Positions 58,079 through 64,000 of a stretch of DNA of 64,000 bases are shown here, in pieces. The stretch is from positions 34,703 through 98,702 of the forward strand of contig CAJKAR010000012.1 in the NCBI GenBank assembly GCA_905197955.1, read 5' to 3'. The position numbers were made by a program, and so were the translations under genes. The notes under the pieces were generated by a model. That model searched no databases. It saw only the letters and a list, made by a program, of their open reading frames with translations, and was not told where the DNA came from. The stretch's first letter is position 1. Each line of letters opens with the position of its first letter. This DNA is from an uncultured Lentisphaeria bacterium (GTDB lineage Bacteria > Verrucomicrobiota > Lentisphaeria > Victivallales > UBA1829).

Positions 58079-60412
58079 TCAGGACATGCCTCCGAAGACG
58101 GCCTGACCGATGCAGACGGAAGATTCATCCGGAGAGGTCTTTTCGTGCGTGTAGACTGTGAAGCCGCGTCGGGTCAGCGACTCCCTTACAATTTTTGTCA
58201 GGCTGGGACTCAGAAATGCGGTCCCTGAAAGCACCACCTGCCGCCGGGAAGTTTTTCCCGCCGCGTATTCCGCCATGGCTCCGACCGCATTGCCGACCGC
58301 CAGCAGAAACGCCATAACCAGTTCCGCCTGCGGAATTTCCTGGTACCAGGACGGATCCGCAAGATTGCGGAATGTTTCTGTCCAGTCAATCACCATCAAG
58401 CCGTCATCATCCCGCAGCTGGAATCCGAAGCGCGGCACCAGTCGTTCCGCGTTTTCTCTGGATTGCAGGTGCGACAGTGCGGATTCCATGCGGATCATAA
58501 TCTGATTATCATAGGTTTGCTTGAATGGCAGGAGAGAGAGGGCCGCCCCGACCGCTTTGAACAGCGGAAGTGCCGCATGTGTTTTCTGTGTATTGTTTTC
58601 TTTCAGGCTCTCTCTGCCGGATTCATACAGCTCCCGCGTCATGTTCAGCCGTTTCAGCAGTTCATCGCCGACCGGCAGTTTCAGACGTTCCATTGCCAGC
58701 AGGAAAAGCTGCTGGGGATCTGAAAATTCCCCTCGTTCCGGCACCGGCGACGGCATCGGGGCAAATGAGGCAAGACGGCTGAAGGAGTTGAATGTAATTT
58801 CCATCATTTCCGCACCCCATGTGAGTCCATCCGGACCGTAGGCTCCTCCGTCGAAAACGAATGCCAGCGCGTTGTCGAGTCCGTGTTCCACCATGCATGC
58901 GATCGCATTGGCATGATGTCTCTGAGCGGTCGCCAGCGGCAGAGAGTATTTTTCGGAAAAACGAAGCGCCTCCCGCGCGGAAAGCGCATTGACATCCATG
59001 TCGCATACCACAATATCGGGCACCTGGGCAAACAGAAGCAGAAAACGTTCTCCGACCAGAGAAAGTGAACGCGCGTTCCGGTCATTCAGAATTGTCCCCA
59101 TCTGCTGAGAAACCGCCACGGAGTTGCGGTAGCCGAGGGCGACTGCCGAAGAGTGATCGGAACCGAGGGCTATCGCAACTCTCCGGAGATTGCGGTGCAG
59201 CTTGACCGGAGTCGGACAGATGCCGCGGGAACGTCTCCAGGTGATCGGCTTGCCGTCCAGAACGGACATCACCGAGGAGCCGCTGTTCTGCCAGATTTTC
59301 AGATCATGATTCAGAATATAATCGGAATAGGCGGCAACGGCGTTGAAATCCTCGTCGCCACCTGCATCATCCGGATCGACCGGCTTCGGACCTCCGACAA
59401 ACGCAAACAGATCAAACTGTCCGTGCAGGGAATCTGGAGTCGGCCGGCTCTCAAACAGCAGACGCAGCATTGCGGTCGGCGGCAGAGCAACCCCCATGGT
59501 TTCCGGATAATCGGGGCAAATATTTGCGGTGACAAGCGGAATCCCCGGCAGAGGCTTCAGAATAACGACCGGTGCTGCCGGAGAGGTGAGCAGTTTTTCC
59601 TCCTCTTCGGAACAGTAGCAGTACTTTTTGACAATTTCGATGTCTCTTGCCATGATGGAGACCGGTTTGTTGAAGAGCTTTTTCCGTCTGCGCAGTTCCC
59701 GAATGGCGTTGTTGTCGAGCGCGTTGCAGAGCGTGATGAATCCATCGTTCGCCTTGACGGAAAGAATGCCGCCTTTCTGAAGAGAATCACATGCCGTTTC
59801 CAGCGGCGAATAGGAATCTACAATGGAACCGGAACGATCCATGAGCAGAGCGCTTGGCCCGCAGAACGGACATGCCTGATTCGGATTTCCTTTCTGTTCT
59901 TCGGAGTCATGAATTTTCCCTGCACACTCTTTGCAGGGCGGAAATGCCATGAACGCCGAGTTGTGGCGATTGAACGGGGAAAGGGTTTGAACGGAATACC
60001 GCGGACCGCATTTTGCGCAGGAAACAAACGGATAATGATACGATGGCGATTCCGGATCGAGCATTTTCCGAATACAGTCGGGGCAGGGGGCTCTGTCTGC
60101 TTCCACATGAGCCTCATAGAGGACCGGACCGAGAATTTTGAATGGCCTTGGTTCGGCGGAGGGGGCAGGAGCCGCCGTCTTCTGCGCCAGACGAATTGCC
60201 GTAAGCGAGAGACTGCGCGGCAGTTTTGCCGGAAGGGAACGGATGAAATCTCCGATTTCCTCATCTTCTCCATCGAGACGCAGCACGGCTCCGTCCGGGG
60301 TTTCCGCCGCCCAGCCGCCCAGATGCGCCTCCGAAACGATGCGCCAGATGAATGGACGGAATCCCGGTGATTTCAGATTGCCTTTCAGCTCGAATGTGAC
60401 GGAACTGCGCAT
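58079..60412 (-). CDS. HypF-like protein with degenerate catalytic motifs
   Basis: 777 residues with the full HypF layout: acylphosphatase-like (~1-80), two-finger zinc region with all eight Cys (CPDC, CAKC, CKEC, CPFC; ~110-184), YrdC-like (~208-390) and Kae1-like (~410-777). Normal HypF makes the CN ligands of [NiFe] hydrogenases. Here key residues differ: acylphosphatase Asn is Glu (GWAAETPDG), Kae1 HHHAH is RHHAN (residues 498-502), the Asp-x-His-Pro motif is CDMDVN, the TSGN motif is replaced by VGGPKP, and the GAxLKNT motif is GSDHSSA. The frame is intact. It directly follows hydF (12 nt). A non-catalytic or altered role is likely. Confidence 0.8.
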   Translation of the reverse strand: MRSSVTFELKGNLKSPGFRPFIWRIVSEAHLGGWAAETPDGAVLRLDGEDEEIGDFIRSLPAKLPRSLSLTAIRLAQKTAAPAPSAEPRPFKILGPVLYEAHVEADRAPCPDCIRKMLDPESPSYHYPFVSCAKCGPRYSVQTLSPFNRHNSAFMAFPPCKECAGKIHDSEEQKGNPNQACPFCGPSALLMDRSGSIVDSYSPLETACDSLQKGGILSVKANDGFITLCNALDNNAIRELRRRKKLFNKPVSIMARDIEIVKKYCYCSEEEEKLLTSPAAPVVILKPLPGIPLVTANICPDYPETMGVALPPTAMLRLLFESRPTPDSLHGQFDLFAFVGGPKPVDPDDAGGDEDFNAVAAYSDYILNHDLKIWQNSGSSVMSVLDGKPITWRRSRGICPTPVKLHRNLRRVAIALGSDHSSAVALGYRNSVAVSQQMGTILNDRNARSLSLVGERFLLLFAQVPDIVVCDMDVNALSAREALRFSEKYSLPLATAQRHHANAIACMVEHGLDNALAFVFDGGAYGPDGLTWGAEMMEITFNSFSRLASFAPMPSPVPERGEFSDPQQLFLLAMERLKLPVGDELLKRLNMTRELYESGRESLKENNTQKTHAALPLFKAVGAALSLLPFKQTYDNQIMIRMESALSHLQSRENAERLVPRFGFQLRDDDGLMVIDWTETFRNLADPSWYQEIPQAELVMAFLLAVGNAVGAMAEYAAGKTSRRQVVLSGTAFLSPSLTKIVRESLTRRGFTVYTHEKTSPDESSVCIGQAVFGGMS

Positions 60413-60424
60413 ACTTTCCCGACT

Positions 60425-61657
60425 TCATGCCTTCTGTTTTGTTTGATATGCCGCATAAATTCCCGGGAACGGCTGCAAAGCCCGTTCGAGAATTCCGACA
60501 CAATGGGCGATTGCCACTCCATAGTTTGTAAACGGGACCCCTTTCGCCAGACAGATTTCCATTCTGGAAAGCAGTTCCCTCCTGTTGAAGGTGCATGCTC
60601 CGCAGTGAATAACAATTTCATAACCGGAGGGATCTTTCGGGAAATCATGTCCCTGAACATGGGTGATTTCGAGTTCTCCACCGACTTTTTTCCTCAGCAG
60701 CGCCGGAATTTTCACTGTTCCGATATCTTCCCCGATCGGATGATGCGAGCATGCTTCTGCAATCAGGACTTTGGATCCCGGTTTCAGCTTGTCGATTGCG
60801 GCGGCGCCTGCGGCGCAGGTTGCCAGATCGCCTTTCAGGCGGGCCATGAGGATGGAGAAGGAGGTCAGCGGAATATGCCTGGGGGTCAGCTTGGATACTG
60901 TGGCAAAGGCCTGAGAGTCCGTGACAACCAGATCCGGATCCGTTTTCAGATTAGCCAGTGCTGCGGACAGAGCGTTTTCTTTGACGACAATACAGTATGC
61001 ATCACTGTCAAGAGTGTCGCGAATTGCCTGGACCTGCGGAAGAATGAGACGTCCTTTCGGCGCTTCCAGATCGATTGGGGTGACCAGAAGGCAGCTTTTT
61101 CCCGGCCGGACGAGATCGCCCAGCATTCGGGACGCGCTCATGAAATCTTCCGGTGCCAGTTCAATGATTTTTCTGCGGAGTTCATCGAAGCCGTTTCCTT
61201 CGGCGGCGGAGAGAGTGACATGGGGGATTTTCTTTTCCTCGAGGCTGGCGATGAGTTCCGCGGATGGCAGAGCCAGATCACTTTTATTGAAAACAACGAT
61301 TACAGGAGTTTTTCGTCCAAGGAATTCTTCCAGCAGAGAGTCTTCCAGGGAATCCCAGCGGCCTTCGGGAGAAATGATGAGAGCCAGATCGGTTCGTTCG
61401 ATCATCTTTCTGCTCTGTTCGATGCGCATGAGGCCGAGTTTTCCGCAATCATCAAGACCTGCGGTATCAATGAAGAGAACCGGACCGAGGGGCAGGAGTT
61501 CCATTGCTTTTTCGACCGGATCGGTTGTTGTTCCCGGGGTATCGGAAACGATGGAAACTTTCTGTCGGGCGAGGGCGTTCAGAATGGAGGATTTCCCCGC
61601 ATTCCTTTTTCCGAAGACACCGATTTGCAGTCGTAAACCTTTGGGAGCATTCTGCAT
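60425..61657 (-). CDS. hydF: [FeFe]-hydrogenase maturation GTPase HydF
   Basis: 410 residues. An N-terminal GTPase domain (FGKRNAGKSSILNAL; TPGTTTDP; DTAGLDD; FNKSDL), a dimerisation domain (~170-260) and a C-terminal 4Fe-4S domain with CSHHPIGEDIG and HCGACTFNRRE, the CxH...HCxxC motif. It is the scaffold for the 2Fe subcluster of [FeFe] hydrogenase, made with HydE and HydG (not in this window). It leads the hydF/HypF-like/sialate-esterase run; no clear promoter was identified. Its ~200-nt upstream gap to hisB is A/T-rich. Confidence 0.95.
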   Translation of the reverse strand: MQNAPKGLRLQIGVFGKRNAGKSSILNALARQKVSIVSDTPGTTTDPVEKAMELLPLGPVLFIDTAGLDDCGKLGLMRIEQSRKMIERTDLALIISPEGRWDSLEDSLLEEFLGRKTPVIVVFNKSDLALPSAELIASLEEKKIPHVTLSAAEGNGFDELRRKIIELAPEDFMSASRMLGDLVRPGKSCLLVTPIDLEAPKGRLILPQVQAIRDTLDSDAYCIVVKENALSAALANLKTDPDLVVTDSQAFATVSKLTPRHIPLTSFSILMARLKGDLATCAAGAAAIDKLKPGSKVLIAEACSHHPIGEDIGTVKIPALLRKKVGGELEITHVQGHDFPKDPSGYEIVIHCGACTFNRRELLSRMEICLAKGVPFTNYGVAIAHCVGILERALQPFPGIYAAYQTKQKA

Positions 61658-61796
61658 TTTATCAAACTTTCTTTCTTCCCGGTAAGAGTCCGGCCTATTT
61701 CTGTAATATGTTGGAAATCTAACACTGATTCTGAAATCTTTCCAGTCTGATAATAAAAAAAAACAGGGTGGTATGAAACTTTTTTGAGCAATCCTG

Positions 61797-61824
61797 TTGA
61801 TTTTTCATATTTTCACGATACATT
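61797..61824 (+). promoter_or_regulatory. Probable promoter of hisB
   Basis: TTGATT, 16 nt, TACATT; transcript start near 61831, ~25 nt before the ATG. Confidence 0.55.
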
Positions 61825-61856
61825 CAAGGAAATAAAACAATGAAGGAGTGTCGTTT

Positions 61857-62441
61857 ATGAGAGTTGCCGAAGTCACAAGAAAAACGCATGAGACCGATAT
61901 CTTTGTTTCTTTCAATCTGGATGGAGAAGGTGCTTCGGAAATTTCCACTGGAATTCCGTTTATGGATCACATGCTGACGTTGTTTGCGAAACATGGTAAA
62001 TTTGATCTGAAGGTAAAAGCGTGCGGCGATCTTGAAATTGATTGTCATCATACTATGGAAGATCTTGGTCTTGCGATGGGGAAAGCTCTTGCAGATGCTC
62101 TGGGAGATAAAGTTGGCATTACCCGTTATGGCCACATGCTTTTGCCGATGGATGAAGTTTTATCCCAGGTGGCGTTAGATCTTTCCGGTCGTCCTTATCT
62201 AGTCTATGATGTATCTGCACCGACATCCTATATCAAGGATCTGGATGTCGCTTTATTCGGGGAGTTTTTCCGAGCTTTTTCGAACACTAGCGGGATGAAT
62301 CTGCACATTCGGATCTTGAATTCGGGGGAAACACACCACATTTTTGAATCTGTATTCAAGGGCTTTGGCCGTGCTCTTCGGATGGCAGTGGAATTGGATC
62401 CGCGGGAAAAGGGAATTCCTTCGACAAAGGGATCTCTTTGA
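61857..62441 (+). CDS. hisB: Imidazoleglycerol-phosphate dehydratase
   Basis: 194 residues, single-domain HisB. Catalyses the Mn-dependent dehydration in histidine synthesis. The metal-ligand motifs CHHTMEDLG (residues ~65-73) and THHIFESVFKGFGRAL are intact, as are GIPFMDHML and SGRPYLVYD. AAGGAG lies 8 nt before the ATG; a GTG three codons upstream abuts this site and is rejected. It stands alone rather than in a his operon. Confidence 0.93.
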   Translation: MRVAEVTRKTHETDIFVSFNLDGEGASEISTGIPFMDHMLTLFAKHGKFDLKVKACGDLEIDCHHTMEDLGLAMGKALADALGDKVGITRYGHMLLPMDEVLSQVALDLSGRPYLVYDVSAPTSYIKDLDVALFGEFFRAFSNTSGMNLHIRILNSGETHHIFESVFKGFGRALRMAVELDPREKGIPSTKGSL

Positions 62442-62486
62442 GATTTTTCCGGAAAGTCTTTGAAGATTTTCTTTTAATGACCCCCC

Positions 62487-62515
62487 TTGATTTCGTTGTT
62501 GTTTCATGCTAGTAT
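62487..62515 (+). promoter_or_regulatory. Probable promoter of the small lipoprotein gene
   Basis: TTGATT, 17 nt, TAGTAT; transcript start ~50 nt before the ATG. Confidence 0.55.
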
Positions 62516-62572
62516 ATTCTGTCGGCTATGCAAGCGATTAATGAACAATAAAACAATAGAGGGTGCAAAAAA

Positions 62573-62953
62573 ATGGTAAAAAAAATTATAATGTTCCTGC
62601 TAGCCGGGACATTCCTTTTGCAGTTGACAGCATGTGGAACTTTGTTTCATGCTGAGCGGAAGAATCGGAAACCTTCTACGCAGGTCGACCCGGTTGTTCT
62701 GGTGCTTGATTGCTGTGGATTTCTGTTTGGAATCATTCCCGGGGTCGTTGCAATAGTTCTCGACTACAATAACAAGACTCTTTACTATTCAACAAGCGAG
62801 CTTAAAAGCGCTTCGTTGGAGCAGATGGATCGTTCCCGGATGATTGCTGTCAAGATGGATAATATGGATCGCAATACGGTTGAACGTGTATTGAGTGAGC
62901 GTCTTGGGCGTGAAGTGCATCTGAACGAAATGCGTTTGGTTGCAGCGAACTGA
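62573..62953 (+). CDS. Small lipoprotein with a hydrophobic core segment
   Basis: 126 residues. Signal with lipobox LLQLTACGT (Cys21). A conserved-looking 'LFHAERKNRKPSTQVDPVVLVLD' segment leads to a Gly-rich hydrophobic helix (CCGFLFGIIPGVVAIVLDY) that could insert in the membrane, then a short charged domain. This resembles a known bacterial small-lipoprotein group with the CGT-lipobox and IDP-x-G-x-PG pattern, whose function is unknown to me. GAGGG lies 9 nt before the ATG. Downstream ~1 kb is the rRNA control region. Confidence 0.65.
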   Translation: MVKKIIMFLLAGTFLLQLTACGTLFHAERKNRKPSTQVDPVVLVLDCCGFLFGIIPGVVAIVLDYNNKTLYYSTSELKSASLEQMDRSRMIAVKMDNMDRNTVERVLSERLGREVHLNEMRLVAAN

Positions 62954-62990
62954 CATTTTTCTCTCGTAAATACTGCCTGCATAAGTTGAT

Positions 62991-63045
62991 GCCGCACGGT
63001 TTCATTTCTATTTGATTTTTTGAGTAGAGGACTTGCGGCTTTTTT
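62991..63045 (+). terminator. Weak candidate terminator after the lipoprotein gene
   Basis: GCCGCA and TGCGGC flank a ~37-nt loop, followed by six T. The long loop makes it uncertain. Confidence 0.3.
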
Positions 63046-63126
63046 ATGTTTAAGAGATTGATGTTTGGAGAAGAGACAAACACCCATATGAGGAACTCAA
63101 AAACACGGGATGGTCTTGATTAAGGT

Positions 63127-63166
63127 GCAGGTCTGTGACCTGCTTCGGTCCAGCTGAATAAGCTGG
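63127..63166. repeat. Two adjacent hairpins upstream of the 46-nt repeats
   Basis: GCAGGT/ACCTGC (63127-63143) and CCAGCT/AGCTGG (63150-63166). They look tRNA-arm-like but no tRNA fold is formed. Function unknown. Confidence 0.4.
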
Positions 63167-63179
63167 CCGCCGGAGGCAA

Positions 63180-63225
63180 AAACGCGCCAGCGTCAAAATT
63201 CCGCGTCAGCGGCAAAAGAAATCCG
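63180..63225 (+). repeat. 46-nt direct repeat, copy 1
   Basis: Identical to copy 2 at 63255-63300 (75 nt between starts). It contains CCAGCGTCAAAATTCCGCG and ends AAAGAAATCCG. The short unit CCGCGTCAGCG occurs in both and again at 63298. Confidence 0.85.
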
Positions 63226-63254
63226 TACTAGCGATAGAGTTTGGCAGTGAGAAG

Positions 63255-63300
63255 AAACGCGCCAGCGTCAAAATTCCGCGTCAGCGGCAAAAGAAATCCG
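63255..63300 (+). repeat. 46-nt direct repeat, copy 2
   Basis: Same 46 bases as copy 1. Between the end of this repeat and 63436 nothing else was recognised. Confidence 0.85.
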
Positions 63301-63436
63301 CGTCAGCGACATCAGTTACCCTATTTCGAACGTTCAGAGAGATCCCAAGAAGGCATTTTATGGTGGCTCGAGAGGGAAAAACTAGCCCCAAAGGGTTAAA
63401 AGTCATACTTTTTCGTAAAAAAAGTGAGGGAGAAGC

Positions 63437-63464
63437 TTGACAAAAGCAATAAGTATGCTAAATT
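63437..63464 (+). promoter_or_regulatory. rRNA promoter P1
   Basis: TTGACA, 16 nt, TAAATT. First of three promoters with -35 boxes at 106-nt steps. Confidence 0.75.
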
Positions 63465-63542
63465 GTGAGTCTGCGCCGGAAAACGGCGGTGATCTTAAAC
63501 AAGAATCGTTAAGAAAAAGTCAAAAAAAGTTTACGACATTGC

Positions 63543-63570
63543 TTGACAAAATTTGAAAGTGATGTATAGT
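63543..63570 (+). promoter_or_regulatory. rRNA promoter P2
   Basis: TTGACA, 16 nt, TATAGT. -35 is exactly 106 nt after that of P1. Confidence 0.8.
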
Positions 63571-63648
63571 AAAACTCGCGTCATCCAAGCGGACCGGAAG
63601 GCAAAGCCGGTGCGATGGAAAAAACTTGAAAAAAGTTTTGAGAAGCGT

Positions 63649-63676
63649 TTGACAAAACGAAAAACGATGCTAAATT
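63649..63676 (+). promoter_or_regulatory. rRNA promoter P3
   Basis: TTGACA, 16 nt, TAAATT. -35 is exactly 106 nt after that of P2. Transcripts would begin ~260 nt before 16S. Confidence 0.8.
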
Positions 63677-63912
63677 AAGAACTCGTTGCGCTGCTTGATG
63701 AAAGCGAGCGCTTGAGAATAGAAAAGATTACGGAACGCAAGTTCTGATGATCCTTGAAAATTTGAATAGTGCGAATGGCCCGCGTCGAAATTCGCAAGGT
63801 GAAGCAAAACACCTGTGAATGATAAAGACGAGGAAGATTTGACAATTCTTAAATGAATTCAAACGTAAGTTTAAAAAAAGCACAGATAAACTAGTCTGGT
63901 ATAGTTGATAAA

Positions 63913-63930
63913 CTACTGTGAGAACAGTAG
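63913..63930 (+). other. Leader hairpin just before 16S rRNA
   Basis: CTACTGT-GAGA-ACAGTAG stem-loop about 12 nt before the mature rRNA end, perhaps part of a processing stem. Confidence 0.45.
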
Positions 63931-63941
63931 ATAACAGATTA

Positions 63942-64000
63942 TGCTCGGAGAGTTTGATCCTGGCTCAGAACGAACGCTGGCGGCATGGATTAGGCATGCA
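63942..64000 (+). rRNA. rrs: 16S ribosomal RNA, 5' end only
   Basis: AGAGTTTGATCCTGGCTCAG at 63949-63968 is the universal 16S start, followed by GAACGAACGCTGGCGGCATGG, given here only as its first 20-base core. The window stops ~59 nt in. The mature 5' end is estimated from the E. coli spacing (~7 nt before AGAGTTTG). The variant with TTAGGCATGCA is characteristic of the Verrucomicrobia/Lentisphaerae side of PVC bacteria. Confidence 0.97.

Noticed and set aside
58079..60412. Reading the HypF-like gene as a pseudogene
   Set aside because: The frame is intact over 777 codons and the zinc-binding cysteines are all kept, which does not fit neutral decay.
63127..63166. Hairpins resembling tRNA arms
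   Set aside because: No acceptor stem, anticodon loop or CCA end could be assembled.
63180..63300. CRISPR array
   Set aside because: Only two direct repeats, a single 29-nt spacer and no cas genes nearby; the repeat is too long and unpaired.

Overview
Lentisphaerae/PVC-type bacterium, most likely a Victivallis relative. Three things point there: the 16S rRNA start at the right edge has the 'GAACGAACGCTGGCGGC-TGGATTAGGCATGCA' arrangement seen in the Verrucomicrobia/Lentisphaerae group; there are many prepilin-like proteins without a glycine at the cleavage site; and the gene content is that of a Gram-negative anaerobe (hybrid cluster protein, HydF, Tol system, type II secretion). Most of the window is GC-rich chromosomal housekeeping DNA. 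No transposase, integrase, tRNA or CRISPR array was seen.

Layout. 1-9.8 kb: the end of a GH20 glycosidase, glutamate dehydrogenase, a GntR-type regulator with a clear operator, a SIMPL protein, and an amino-acid block (homoserine dehydrogenase, aspartate kinase, homocysteine methyltransferase/MTHFR fusion). 9.9-15.5 kb: an AT-richer minor-pseudopilin cluster with a 1014-residue GspK-like protein. 15.8-19.6 kb: YggS, serine acetyltransferase, YicC, and an extended SDR. 19.8-30.9 kb: a complete-looking type II secretion operon read leftward in the order L-M-C-D-E-F-G-H-I-J-K, with no prepilin peptidase in view. 30.9-40.2 kb: more leftward genes (a repeat-containing secreted protein, endonuclease IV, GT39 glycosyltransferase, Aat, CinA, then a second operon with ROK kinase, heptose kinase, endonuclease III and an acyltransferase).

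40.3-44.3 kb: a rightward TolQ-TolR-TonB/TolA-like operon ending in a membrane-anchored peptide-binding protein, then a possible structured RNA and a MutT gene. 44.9-49.5 kb: a zinc-ribbon protein, a RodZ-like protein and FtsK, leftward. 49.7-52.8 kb: a TetR-ferredoxin-Hcp operon with two matching operators. 52.8-55.8 kb: a coiled-coil protein with a 37-residue membrane protein and a small lipoprotein, an MBL hydrolase and MarC. 55.9-61.7 kb: HydF, a HypF-like protein that has lost most recognisable catalytic residues, and a sialate O-acetylesterase. 61.8-63.0 kb: hisB and a small lipoprotein. 63.0-64.0 kb: the control region of an rRNA operon with a 46-nt direct repeat, three promoters exactly 106 nt apart, and the first ~60 nt of 16S rRNA.

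The strongest candidates for something undescribed are the HydF-linked degenerate HypF, the second pseudopilin set with its giant K subunit, the Tol operon carrying an anchored solute-binding protein, and the evenly spaced rRNA promoters. Recognisable promoters share a TTGaca - 16/17 nt - TATATT-like form, which helped fix several start codons.
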